Shown here: one piece after another, positions 33,087 through 40,542 of the stretch
Layout: each line of letters starts with the position of its first letter
How positions within the stretch are numbered: the first letter of the stretch is position 1
From: an uncultured Erysipelotrichaceae bacterium
Lineage (GTDB): Bacteria > Bacillota_I > Bacilli_A > Erysipelotrichales > Erysipelotrichaceae
Assembly: GCA_902778375.1 (NCBI GenBank)
Contig: CACYXJ010000014.1
Span: 1 to 42,622, forward strand
DNA length: 42,622 nucleotides
Reading direction: 5' to 3'
Notes under the pieces: generated by a model
Database searches by the model: none
What the model saw: only the letters and a program-made list of their open reading frames with translations
What the model was told of the DNA's origin: nothing
Program-made: the position numbers and the translations under genes

Positions 33087-35245
33087 ATCGTGATGTTTTT
33101 GCGGCGGGAAGTAAACCGTCTGGTTTCGGTTTTATTCTGTTTTTCTTTCTTCTTTGACGAAGTCTTCTTTCTGGAAGACTTTGTTTTTTTCTGCGGTGTC
33201 TTTTTCTGCGGTTCGACCGCTCTGAGATCGACCTGCCATGCCTGGGCATTTTCACCGCCTCTGTGCATCAGGAACTGGGCTGCTTCGTTCAGGGAAGAGA
33301 ATACCCAGCTCTGGGCAAACTGAATCTTGCCGTTGTCGTTTTCATGCAGTACGCCCTTGGCCTGCAGATCGAGGAACAGCGTGCGCATCTTTTTCATTTC
33401 CTTGGGGCCGTATGCCTTCATGGTGGATCCGGGAAGCACTTCCACACCGGCTTTGCCGTGATTGATCGCCCTGGCGTTGACAGTCGGAGCAGTCAGGGAA
33501 ATCTGTTCCTCACCTTCGGTGATGACCTGCGTTTTCCTGATCTTCTCCATATTGGCGCCGTTATACGGATAGATGCGGATGATTTCCTCTGTCAGCTTTT
33601 CGCAGCGTCTGAGGATATCGTCCTTGTTCCAGTGCTTCATCTTGAGGATTTCCGTATTCATGCGGATATGCAGGGTCTTGGAAAGCACCTTTTTCTTGAA
33701 GGCGAAATCCTCGTTGCCCATGCGCGAGTTGTCATATTCCGCGCATAAAGTCAGGTTGCCGATCAGATTGACATAGAACGGATAATCGTCCTCGTCGTCG
33801 ATCCCGCAGTTTTTCTTCCACCAGTTGTTGGGATTCTGCGGCATGATGTGTTCGATATTCAGATCGTCGGTTTTGACGGCTGCCGTTGCTCCATGGTGTT
33901 CAATACGCTCCAGCACCGGCCGGATACACATCAGGGAATAGGCATTGATTTCCTTGAGCTGGGTGCGCAGCTGGTCGTCGGTCGGCATTGCCTGCGATTT
34001 GCCGCGGTTCATCGTGATCAGGTTCACCTTGCTGAGGGAGAGAATATCCTGCCGGCTGTCCCGCTTATAGGCATTCATGACTGAACGCAGCAGCGTCGGG
34101 AAATAGCGGCTCAGAGAACCTGTGTCATAGCCGCAGAGCGCCCTTCTGATCAGATATGAGTCGATCAGACGGATTTCGGCGACCAGTGTCTTTTCGTTGA
34201 TGATTCCGTCTTCATACAGACGGTACATCTCCATCAGGAACGGTGCCGGCATGCGGGATTCCGTACGGCGGAAATCATTCAGCGCTTTCTCGATTTCCGG
34301 ATTTTCCGCCGGTCCTTCGTATATGTCGTAATAGTAGCGGCAGTAGCGGTTGATCTCCTGCAGCATGCTTTCAGTGTCTTTTTCCGTTCTGTTCCAGTAG
34401 TTCTTGAAACCTTCATAGACATCCCGGCGGTTAAGCAGGTCGAATGTCTTGACGGCAAGATAGAAACGGAAGAACTCTTCCAGACGGCGGGATTCGGGAT
34501 AATACGTCTCCAGCGGTTCCCAGTACATCTGATAGTAGCGTTCCTGTACCTCATCGGTATGATTCATCAGCACGTAGTTGCGGATCAGGTCGGCTGATGT
34601 CAGCGGCGCGCCGGTCGAGTTGATGGACTCGAAGATCTGCTGGGCATTGTCCGTTTCGGCAAGCGGGAAAGCCAGGATATCGACCCGGTTGAGACAGTCC
34701 AGAAGTTCCAGAAGACTGTGCTTGCGGGAGAGTTCGGTGATGCGTTTATGGATGTAGTCATAGTTGCGGTAGACGCCGGATTCCTTTTCCTTGCGGGAAA
34801 GATCGCGGACGTTTCCGTAGACCAGACGGGCATAGACATCGTCGGTGGATACTGCCGGTTTCAGCCGCAGTGCGGCATTGCTGTCGGAATGACGGTTGTA
34901 CAGATAATAATCGTCGATCATTCCGGCAACGACCTTGTCCTTTTTCTCTTCCGCCACCCTCTTGAGAGCCAGCAGGAAAATGAAACAGGTCGTCAGACGC
35001 TGCTGGCCGTCCACGATCTGCAGCTGCTGGAACATTGCCGAGATCTTGGATTCCAGATAGATGATAATGCCGAGAAAATGATTCGCGGTGCGTCCTTCCA
35101 GAAGGTCCTGCAGGTCGTTCATAAAACGATACGTTTCCTTTTCCGGATTCCACGTATAGTTTCTCTGATATACCGGAATCACGAACTGTGATCCCATTGT
35201 TGTTTTTATAAAGTCAGACATGCTTGTCCTGACCGGTGGTTTCAT
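33074..35245 (-). CDS. DUF262/DUF1524 protein, GmrSD-like
   Basis: This 723-residue protein has an N-terminal DUF262 (ParB-like) domain with IPVYQRNYTW (23-32) and DGQQRLTT (79-86). The C-terminal DUF1524 nuclease has an HNH-like NIEHIMPQN near residue 468. The pair in one chain is the layout of GmrSD-type modification-dependent restriction enzymes and relatives. After DUF1524 a small domain around SSLNEAAQFLMHRGG and a tail of about 45 residues very rich in Lys, Arg and Ser follow; the tail probably binds nucleic acid. An alternative start at 35221 has the better ribosome site (AGGA). It is a lone gene, so a role in phage defence is inferred from family only. Confidence 0.87.
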   Translation of the reverse strand: MKPPVRTSMSDFIKTTMGSQFVIPVYQRNYTWNPEKETYRFMNDLQDLLEGRTANHFLGIIIYLESKISAMFQQLQIVDGQQRLTTCFIFLLALKRVAEEKKDKVVAGMIDDYYLYNRHSDSNAALRLKPAVSTDDVYARLVYGNVRDLSRKEKESGVYRNYDYIHKRITELSRKHSLLELLDCLNRVDILAFPLAETDNAQQIFESINSTGAPLTSADLIRNYVLMNHTDEVQERYYQMYWEPLETYYPESRRLEEFFRFYLAVKTFDLLNRRDVYEGFKNYWNRTEKDTESMLQEINRYCRYYYDIYEGPAENPEIEKALNDFRRTESRMPAPFLMEMYRLYEDGIINEKTLVAEIRLIDSYLIRRALCGYDTGSLSRYFPTLLRSVMNAYKRDSRQDILSLSKVNLITMNRGKSQAMPTDDQLRTQLKEINAYSLMCIRPVLERIEHHGATAAVKTDDLNIEHIMPQNPNNWWKKNCGIDDEDDYPFYVNLIGNLTLCAEYDNSRMGNEDFAFKKKVLSKTLHIRMNTEILKMKHWNKDDILRRCEKLTEEIIRIYPYNGANMEKIRKTQVITEGEEQISLTAPTVNARAINHGKAGVEVLPGSTMKAYGPKEMKKMRTLFLDLQAKGVLHENDNGKIQFAQSWVFSSLNEAAQFLMHRGGENAQAWQVDLRAVEPQKKTPQKKTKSSRKKTSSKKKEKQNKTETRRFTSRRKNITIHES

Positions 35246-35277
35246 ATGTGATGCAATCTCTCTTTCATTGATGATTT

Positions 35278-35286
35278 ATTATATCA
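35278..35286 (-). promoter_or_regulatory. Extended -10 promoter of the DUF262 gene
   Basis: The minus strand reads TGATATAAT, 32 bases upstream of the first ATG. The -35 region is not recognisable and overlaps the terminator hairpin of the preceding gene. Confidence 0.5.
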
Positions 35287-35294
35287 TTTCACAG

Positions 35295-35315
35295 GAAAAA
35301 AGCCCACCCGGGGCT
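35295..35315 (-). terminator. Hairpin with T run upstream of the DUF262 gene
   Basis: Minus-strand AGCCC pairs with GGGCT and is followed by TTTTTTCC. With the hairpin at 35332-35363 it forms a double stop downstream of the glutaredoxin-like gene. Confidence 0.65.
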
Positions 35316-35331
35316 ATATGAGACATGATCA

Positions 35332-35363
35332 AAGGCAGTCCCGGACGATAACAGGACTGCCTT
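35332..35363 (-). terminator. Strong hairpin after the glutaredoxin-like gene
   Basis: AAGGCAGTCC and GGACTGCCTT form a perfect 10-bp stem around a 12-base loop. The T run is only three bases on the minus strand, so efficient termination may need the second hairpin downstream. Confidence 0.6.
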
Positions 35364-35392
35364 CTTTCGGAAAGGATTATTACTGTTTTGAT

Positions 35393-35719
35393 TCAGCACC
35401 CCTTGCGGTCAAGACCGCAGCTCTGGCCGACAGATGCTTCGGGGATAAAGATCTCATAATTGTTTTCCCTGAGCCAGCTTTCCCAGTCAGTCCAGACCTT
35501 GCCGTTTTCTTCGACCAGTGCCGGCAGACCGATGTCATTGACTGCCTTCAGATGGTCAAAAACAGGCTCTCTGTCACGGATTGCCAGGAAACTGCCGAGA
35601 TTGCCCAGACTCTCAAGAATCTCGACAAACTCGAATGCGACCTGATTTCGCTCAAGGTTTTCCTTCAAAACCAGGCAGTAGGGACATTTTACACTTCCAT
35701 ATACTTTGATCATTTTCAT
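35393..35719 (-). CDS. Glutaredoxin-like protein
   Basis: This 108-residue protein has the glutaredoxin/thioredoxin opening IKVYGSVKCPYC with redox pair Cys12 and Cys15. The cis-Pro of the fold is probably the one in IGLPALVEENGKVW. The C terminus (SCGLDRKGC) adds two more cysteines. Start: the ATG at 35719, or the one two codons later (35713), which has the better spacing to AGGAG; the frame is open to 35764 but without a ribosome site. It could reduce disulfides or carry a metal; no partner is adjacent. Confidence 0.8.
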   Translation of the reverse strand: MKMIKVYGSVKCPYCLVLKENLERNQVAFEFVEILESLGNLGSFLAIRDREPVFDHLKAVNDIGLPALVEENGKVWTDWESWLRENNYEIFIPEASVGQSCGLDRKGC

Positions 35720-35857
35720 ACTCTCCTTTTTCTGACTTTCAGGGAACGTTCTTAAGGTGATCATCCATTATCCGGTTTCCTGTTGATGTATTTGTATCCT
35801 GCAGAAAAAGTATATCATACAGCGCAGTTTATCCTTTTGATGACGCATTCATGTATA

Positions 35858-35867
35858 CCCCCCCCCC
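35858..35867. repeat. Homopolymer tract of ten C
   Basis: Ten consecutive C, followed by GGG, lie in the gap between the glutaredoxin-like gene and the double-glycine-leader gene. The rest of the gap (35720-35927) holds no gene. Tracts like this slip during replication and are also frequent sequencing error sites. Confidence 0.9.
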
Positions 35868-35887
35868 GGGCGAAAAACAGCCCTGCA

Positions 35888-35917
35888 CAAAAAAAACAGT
35901 CCCTTTTCAGAGACTGT
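35888..35917 (-). terminator. Terminator of the first double-glycine-leader gene
   Basis: Minus-strand ACAGTCTC and GGGACTGT close a stem around TGAAAA, followed by eight T. Confidence 0.85.
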
Positions 35918-35927
35918 CTGTACCTGC

Positions 35928-36254
35928 TCAGACGATTTTTTCCCGCATCAGCGCCATGACCTCTTCGTGGGAGGCAGGCGTTCCAGTCATGATATTGTCC
36001 GTGTTGCGGTCACCAAAGACATACTCGTTCTCGCCATGATCATTCTCACAGAACCCGACAATCGGTACACCTTTGTCATTCAGATATCTCATCAGCATCC
36101 ATGTCGGGTATGGACTTGACGCGATTTGTGTCCAGGCAGCCGGGTCATGATTAAATACATAATCGAACAATTCCCTGGTCTGTCTTTCTGTTCCGCCCGA
36201 TACATTTTCCATTGCATCATCATCGAGAACATTAATAGAATTGATTCTCATCAT
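35928..36254 (-). CDS. Small protein with bacteriocin-type double-glycine leader
   Basis: This 108-residue protein opens with a 21-residue leader whose end, LDDDAMENVSGG, fits the double-glycine signal that C39-peptidase ABC transporters cut after GG (20-21). The rest would be an 87-residue mature protein starting TERQTRELFDYVF. It is not hydrophobic, has one Cys (in VGFCEND) and no recognisable toxin fold. GGAGGAGG lies just upstream of the ATG, and the gene has its own promoter and terminator. No transporter, modifying enzyme or immunity gene is in the window. It may be an exported effector or peptide precursor, or a protein that keeps the leader for another purpose. Confidence 0.7.
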   Translation of the reverse strand: MMRINSINVLDDDAMENVSGGTERQTRELFDYVFNHDPAAWTQIASSPYPTWMLMRYLNDKGVPIVGFCENDHGENEYVFGDRNTDNIMTGTPASHEEVMALMREKIV

Positions 36255-36330
36255 TTTTTCCTCCTCCTGACGTTGTTTTCCTGTCTGATTTCTGTAGATT
36301 TTGTTTTCGCTGTTTTTTCAACAGCATTGT

Positions 36331-36358
36331 ATCATACCACCCAGGATTCATGATTCAA
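36331..36358 (-). promoter_or_regulatory. Promoter of the first double-glycine-leader gene
   Basis: Minus-strand TTGAAT (36353-36358), 16-base spacer, and TATGAT (36331-36336) preceded by TGG, an extended -10. The leader is about 70 bases. Confidence 0.7.
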
Positions 36359-36501
36359 CAGGAAGTTTTCAACATTCCTGAAGCGTCTCGCCGTTTCCTG
36401 ATATTGTCCGACAGCGGAATACGAATCTGCATGGTTGTTTAAGCCGGCAGTGTATCAGGATGATCCTCTTTTCTTGTTTACAAATCTTTCCATATGGTCA
36501 T

Positions 36502-36535
36502 AAAACCGCACAGCTGTGCATTGCCGTGCGGTTTT
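36502..36535. terminator. Bidirectional terminator after the second double-glycine-leader gene
   Basis: AAAACCGCAC (36502-36511) pairs perfectly with GTGCGGTTTT (36526-36535). It lies 64 bases after the stop of the gene at 36599. Confidence 0.85.
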
Positions 36536-36598
36536 AATTACGATGACTTGTCTTTTCTCATCTTCCGCCGGCACATTGATTACCCTGCGGGTTGAACA

Positions 36599-36886
36599 TC
36601 AGTAATAGTCATCTCCGAAAGGATCATATTCAAAATAATAATAGTGACAGTCCTTGCAGAAGTAGAGCATCCCTCCGTCTTCGATTGCAACATACAGCTT
36701 GCCCTGGCAGCGCGGACACCAGCCGACATGAATCTCCAGGTCATCATCATCACTGCCGGCACCGGAAATCTTCTCCAGCATTTCATCCGTAAGTTTCTCT
36801 GTCATAGCAGACTCATCCAGTCTGGCAGCTCTTTTTTTCACCCGTTCAATCTGATCCGGATCAAGCGTTTTGACATAACGACTCAT
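36599..36886 (-). CDS. Small zinc-ribbon-like protein with double-glycine-type leader
   Basis: This 95-residue protein has a leader-like N-terminal half ending LTDEMLEKISGAG (32-44), the same pattern as the neighbouring gene's leader. A very acidic stretch (46-49) and a compact domain with two CxxC pairs follow (Cys57/Cys60 and Cys77/Cys80), probably a zinc ribbon. The C terminus is rich in Tyr and Asp. The start at 36886 has GGGAGG 6 bases upstream; an extension to 36934 has no ribosome site. It is transcribed in the same direction as the first leader gene but has its own terminator. Function unknown. Confidence 0.72.
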   Translation of the reverse strand: MSRYVKTLDPDQIERVKKRAARLDESAMTEKLTDEMLEKISGAGSDDDDLEIHVGWCPRCQGKLYVAIEDGGMLYFCKDCHYYYFEYDPFGDDYY

Positions 36887-36947
36887 GATTACCTCCCGTT
36901 TGTCTTCCCGGCCGTTTCTCTGCCGGTTTGTCATACCTTATATATTC

Positions 36948-36977
36948 AGTATATGCTTTTCCGTCACTGACCAACAA
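36948..36977 (-). promoter_or_regulatory. Candidate promoter of the second double-glycine-leader gene
   Basis: Minus-strand TTGTTG (36972-36977), 18-base spacer, TATACT (36948-36953), about 60 bases before the ATG. Confidence 0.5.
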
Positions 36978-37060
36978 GCACAAGTACTACATTGTCTGAC
37001 AGAACACCTATACAGATAAATATTTCAAAGGTTATCTCCCGGTCACAGTCTCCGGAAAAC

Positions 37061-37101
37061 TAAAAAAGAGCAGGTACCTTTATATCGGAACTTGCCCTTT
37101 T
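37061..37101 (-). terminator. Terminator of the tRNA-Glu/tRNA-Trp unit
   Basis: Minus-strand AAAGGGCA pairs with TGCTCTTT, with an imperfect inner part (AGTTCC/GGTACC), followed by a run of T. It starts a few bases after the CCA of tRNA-Trp. Confidence 0.7.
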
Positions 37102-37105
37102 TACA

Positions 37106-37179
37106 TGGCAGGGGTAGAGAGAATCGAACTCCCATCAGCGGTTTTGGAGACCGATGTACTACCATTGTACGATACCCCT
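37106..37179 (-). tRNA. tRNA-Trp (CCA)
   Basis: On the minus strand the acceptor AGGGGTA pairs with TACCCCT, followed by G and an encoded CCA tail (37106-37108). The anticodon loop CTCCAAA gives anticodon CCA, and the T loop TTCGATT is standard. It is second in a two-tRNA unit behind tRNA-Glu. Confidence 0.94.
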
Positions 37180-37189
37180 ACAAAAAAAG

Positions 37190-37263
37190 TGACGCGTACG
37201 GGATTCGAACCCGTGAATGCCGCCGTGAAAGGGCGGTGTGTTAAGCCGCTTCACCAACGCGCC
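37190..37263 (-). tRNA. tRNA-Glu (TTC)
   Basis: On the minus strand the acceptor GGCGCGT pairs with ACGCGTC and the discriminator is A. Stem CCGCC/GGCGG carries loop CTTTCAC, giving anticodon TTC, and the T loop is TTCGAAT. CCA is not encoded; the next bases run into a T tract before tRNA-Trp. Confidence 0.94.
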
Positions 37264-37278
37264 AAGTGGTGCTCAGAA

Positions 37279-37307
37279 ATAATAGCATAAACATGATTTG
37301 AAGACAA
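37279..37307 (-). promoter_or_regulatory. Promoter of tRNA-Glu/tRNA-Trp
   Basis: Minus-strand TTGTCT (37302-37307), 17-base spacer, TATTAT (37279-37284), about 15 bases before tRNA-Glu. It lies back to back with the rarA leader. Confidence 0.7.
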
Positions 37308-37378
37308 CGTTTTTATTCATTTTTTTCGTTTTTTCCATACAGGTATTTTCTATAGTACAATACGGAAGGAGGTACGGC

Positions 37379-38719
37379 ATGGAACAGACTTCTTTATTTG
37401 ACGACCGAAGCAGCACCGGTCCGCTGGCTGACCGCATGCGTCCGGAAACCCTGGACGACTATGCCGGACAGAAACATCTTCTGGCGGAAGGTAAGATCCT
37501 GCGGCGGATGATCGACCGCGATGAAGTCCAGTCAATGATATTCTGGGGTCCGCCCGGAGTCGGTAAAACAACGCTTGCCCGCATCATTGCCCGGTGCACG
37601 AAAGCGAACTTTATCATTTTCTCTGCCGTTACCAGCGGTATCCGGGAAATCAAGGAAGTCATGGGTAAGGCTGAAGCCGCCCGCAGCATGGGTGAAAAGA
37701 CGATTGTCTTTGTTGATGAAATCCATCGCTTCAACAAAGCCCAGCAGGATGCCTTTCTGCCGTATGTAGAACGCGGCAGTATCATTCTGATCGGCGCCAC
37801 GACCGAGAATCCGTCATTCGAAATCAACAACGCTCTGCTTTCCCGCTGCAAGGTCTTTACCCTGGAACAGCTGAGCACGGAAGATATCGTAGCCCTGCTG
37901 AAAAGAGCTCTGCAGGATCCCCGCGGCTTCGGTACCTGGGAAGTCGAAATAGATGATGACCTGCTGTATCTGATTGCCAACTACGCCAACGGCGACGCCC
38001 GCACCGCCCTGAATACATTGGAACTGGCAGTTCTCAACGGCCAGGGCGATGCTGTCCATTCGCTTGTGACACGGGAAGTAATCGAACAGTGCATTGCCGG
38101 CAAATCACTGCTGTATGACAAGGACGGTGAGGAACATTACAACCTGATCAGTGCCCTGCACAAATCGATGCGCAATTCCGATGCCGACGCGGCGGTATAC
38201 TGGTTGGCAAGAATGCTGGAAGCCGGTGAAGATCCGCTCTATGTCGCAAGACGTGTGGTCCGCTTTGCCTCGGAAGATATCGGCATGGCTGACAGCCGGG
38301 CTCTGCAGATCGCAATCGCCGCCTATCAGGCGTGTACATACCTCGGCATGCCGGAGTGCAACGTTCACCTGACACATGCGGTGGTATTCTGCTCCCTGGC
38401 ACCGAAATCCAACTCGCTGGAAGCCGCCTATATGAGTGCGGCCGAAGATGCCAGAAACATGCTTGACGAACCGGTCCCGCTGCAGATCCGCAACGCCCCT
38501 ACCCGGCTGATGAAGGATCTCGGTTACGGAAAAGATTACATGTATGCCCATGATTATGAAGGTCATATTACCGCCATGCAGTGTCTGCCGGATTCCCTGA
38601 AGGACAAAAAGTATTACATTCCCTCCGACCAGGGTGTGGAAAAAAGAGTACGTGAACATAAGGAACAGATCGAAGCATGGAAAAGAGAACAGCGTAAAAA
38701 GGAAGGATCATCCGAATGA
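37379..38719 (+). CDS. rarA: Replication-associated recombination protein A (RarA/MgsA)
   Basis: This 446-residue AAA+ ATPase acts at stalled replication forks. It opens with SLFDDR and PLADRMRPETLDDYAGQ, typical of the family. Walker A is GPPGVGKTT (57-65) and Walker B is FVDEIHRF with Asp113 and Glu114. GATTENPSFEINNALLSRCKVF is sensor 1 and the arginine finger, and the C-terminal MgsA domain ends with PDQGVEKRV. The start at 37379 has AAGGAGG 6 bases upstream; the frame is open to 37298 through the promoter zone. A TACAAT -10 lies at 37356-37361 with a weak -35. Confidence 0.94.
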   Translation: MEQTSLFDDRSSTGPLADRMRPETLDDYAGQKHLLAEGKILRRMIDRDEVQSMIFWGPPGVGKTTLARIIARCTKANFIIFSAVTSGIREIKEVMGKAEAARSMGEKTIVFVDEIHRFNKAQQDAFLPYVERGSIILIGATTENPSFEINNALLSRCKVFTLEQLSTEDIVALLKRALQDPRGFGTWEVEIDDDLLYLIANYANGDARTALNTLELAVLNGQGDAVHSLVTREVIEQCIAGKSLLYDKDGEEHYNLISALHKSMRNSDADAAVYWLARMLEAGEDPLYVARRVVRFASEDIGMADSRALQIAIAAYQACTYLGMPECNVHLTHAVVFCSLAPKSNSLEAAYMSAAEDARNMLDEPVPLQIRNAPTRLMKDLGYGKDYMYAHDYEGHITAMQCLPDSLKDKKYYIPSDQGVEKRVREHKEQIEAWKREQRKKEGSSE

Positions 38720-38734
38720 TCCTTCCCTTTTCTT
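38701..38734 (+). terminator. Terminator of rarA
   Basis: GGAAGGATCAT (38701-38711), loop CCGA, ATGATCCTTCC (38716-38726), then CTTTTCTTTT. The hairpin contains the rarA stop codon. Confidence 0.85.
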
Positions 38735-38735
38735 T

Positions 38736-39248
38736 TCATATTTTGTTTTTCTTCAGCGGCCTGATCCGCGACAGTACCAGTTGGGCGGTGATTCCGGTCA
38801 GAATTCCCATCGGGATTGACCCGAGCAGCAGATACGGCAGAATTGCCGCCACACCCGCCTGCATGTAGAACAGGCAGACGACTATGACCTGGCCGACGGA
38901 ATGTGCGATGGCGCAGATAATGGAAGTGAACATCAGCGACGACTTGAGTTTGTCCATCAGGATCAGAGCGATACTGGAAAGCACGACACCGCCAAGCGAG
39001 ATCCAGAACGTGCTCGAGAAGATCATGCCGCGCATCAGTGTCGATATCACGACCCGCATCGTGTTGACGATGATCATTTCCTTCACACCCATGATTTTCA
39101 CGGTAACCAGGGCAATGATATTGGCAAGACCGAGACGGCACATGTAGAAGACCGGTCCGATATAGATCGATTCGATGATGCTGAGCACAATCGCCATGGC
39201 GGAAAGCAGAGCCAGATAGACAAAATGTCTGGTTTTATCGATACTCAT
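38736..39248 (-). CDS. Gx transporter family membrane protein (Hpre_diP_synt_I type)
   Basis: This 170-residue membrane protein has about five hydrophobic helices and matches the pattern of the family once called heptaprenyl diphosphate synthase component I, now thought to be ECF-type substrate carriers. Typical parts are LALLSAMAIVLSIIES, GLANIIALVTV and GSIPMGILTG. Its ATG overlaps the stop of the NusG-domain-II gene (ATGA). In Bacillota these two genes are often neighbours, near isoprenoid or flavin-transfer genes, none of which is here. The substrate is not known. Confidence 0.85.
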   Translation of the reverse strand: MSIDKTRHFVYLALLSAMAIVLSIIESIYIGPVFYMCRLGLANIIALVTVKIMGVKEMIIVNTMRVVISTLMRGMIFSSTFWISLGGVVLSSIALILMDKLKSSLMFTSIICAIAHSVGQVIVVCLFYMQAGVAAILPYLLLGSIPMGILTGITAQLVLSRIRPLKKNKI

Positions 39249-39664
39249 TTTCCTGACTCCCCGATCATGTTCTGCGCTGTGGCGGCATCGATGATCACAA
39301 GATCATTCGGAAGACAGATGATCGGAAAAAGATAGTCCCTGTCTGCCCATCCCATGTTCTTGCATGTATAGTCATAGCATTCAACTTCTCTGACATGCCA
39401 TTTTCTGTCTTTTACTTCGATGATCATTTCCCCGACATTGCCTTCCACCGTATATTCGGCATCGACACCGGAATCAAAGCAGAGAATGATGCGGTTCCTG
39501 TGTACGACCGCGATCCAGTCCCCCTTCGCTTCCTTATCAGGCACTTCGACACCCGCATCGGGATCGGCAATTGCGCTGCCGGTATTGCCCAGTCTTCTGA
39601 ATCCGATCCAGCCCAGGGCAAGTACGGCAAGCAGGATAATGATCAGCCATTCTTTCTTCTTCAT
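39245..39664 (-). CDS. NusG domain II-containing membrane-anchored protein
   Basis: This 139-residue protein has an N-terminal signal-anchor (about residues 5-24, WLIIILLAVLALGWIGF). It is followed by an extracytoplasmic NusG-domain-II-like beta fold with CYDYTCKNMGW and PIICLPNDLVI, the family's cysteine and LPN signature. It has no transcription role despite the name. It is translationally coupled to the Gx transporter gene. The ribosome site is poor, and an extended -10 (TGCTAAAAT) about 10 bases upstream would give a very short leader. Confidence 0.85.
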   Translation of the reverse strand: MKKKEWLIIILLAVLALGWIGFRRLGNTGSAIADPDAGVEVPDKEAKGDWIAVVHRNRIILCFDSGVDAEYTVEGNVGEMIIEVKDRKWHVREVECYDYTCKNMGWADRDYLFPIICLPNDLVIIDAATAQNMIGESGK

Positions 39665-39696
39665 AAACGATTCTTATTTTAGCACGAAACCGGCTG

Positions 39697-40542
39697 CTAT
39701 CTGTCAAAGGCTTTGCGGCGCTCCGTTGATATGATCATTTTTTCCTTCATACCTTCGACGTTTTCGTCATCGATCATCTGACGGAACTGTGCCAGTTCAT
39801 CCATGAACAGATCGATTTCCTTCATCAGGTAATCCTTGTTTTCGATAAAAAGTTCCGGCCAGAGATCGGCGTTGATATTGGCGATACGGGTCAGGTCCCG
39901 GAAACTGTCGCCGGTATATTTCACAAGATCGGGATTGTCGCTGACATTCATCAGTGACACGGCAATGACATGGGTCAGCTGGGAAAGGAAGCCGATCATT
40001 CTGTCATGGTCTTCCGGTGTGAGTTCGCCGATATAGCGGAACTGCAGGATTTCGGCGATCTCACGGGCCGCATCAATGGCCTTCTCCGTGTTGTCTTTGG
40101 TTGCGACAATAATGTAATTCGCCTGACGGAATCTGGAACAGTCGGCATACTGAATGCCCTTGAACTCCCTGCCGGCCATCGGATGGGCGGCTATGTATTC
40201 GACATCAGGCCGCAGCATGGCATTGATTCCGGCAATGACATTGCGTTTGACACCGGTCACGTCGGTGATGATGCATCCGGCCGGAAGAAGATCCTGATAC
40301 CGGCATATCCATTCGACAAACGTTTTGGGATAGAGGGCAAAAATGACGATTTCGCTGTCTCTGACAGATGCCGGATCATTACTACCGCCGGCGATCCATC
40401 CTTTTTCCTTTGCGAAGCTGACAGCCTCCGGATCGATATCGATGCCATATACCGTATATCCAGCATTGCTGAGGCCCTGGGCATAACTGCCGCCGAGAAG
40501 ACCAAGACCGACAATTGTGATTTTTGTTTCTTTTGTAATCAT
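39697..40542 (-). CDS. tyrA: Prephenate dehydrogenase
   Basis: This 281-residue NAD(P)-dependent enzyme converts prephenate to 4-hydroxyphenylpyruvate in tyrosine synthesis. The Rossmann motif GLGLLGGS is at 12-19 and Asp (VYGIDIDPEA) suggests NAD. HPMAGREFKGIQYAD carries the conserved catalytic His, and the helical dimer domain follows (HDRMIGFLSQLTHVIAVSL). No ACT or chorismate mutase domain is attached. It overlaps aroA by four bases (ATGA), so the order aroEK-aroA-tyrA is one transcript read leftward. No terminator was seen after it. Confidence 0.93.
   Translation of the reverse strand: MITKETKITIVGLGLLGGSYAQGLSNAGYTVYGIDIDPEAVSFAKEKGWIAGGSNDPASVRDSEIVIFALYPKTFVEWICRYQDLLPAGCIITDVTGVKRNVIAGINAMLRPDVEYIAAHPMAGREFKGIQYADCSRFRQANYIIVATKDNTEKAIDAAREIAEILQFRYIGELTPEDHDRMIGFLSQLTHVIAVSLMNVSDNPDLVKYTGDSFRDLTRIANINADLWPELFIENKDYLMKEIDLFMDELAQFRQMIDDENVEGMKEKMIISTERRKAFDR

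Larger units (their letters stand above)
36255..36598. other. Intergenic region between the two leader genes
   Basis: It holds the promoter of the downstream gene (36331-36358) and the bidirectional terminator of the upstream gene (36502-36535). I saw no convincing gene; a 22-codon frame from 36450 runs into the terminator and has no proper ribosome site. Confidence 0.7.

Noticed and set aside
36450..36540. Small plus-strand peptide of about 22 codons between the leader genes
   Set aside because: No proper ribosome site and it ends within a terminator hairpin.
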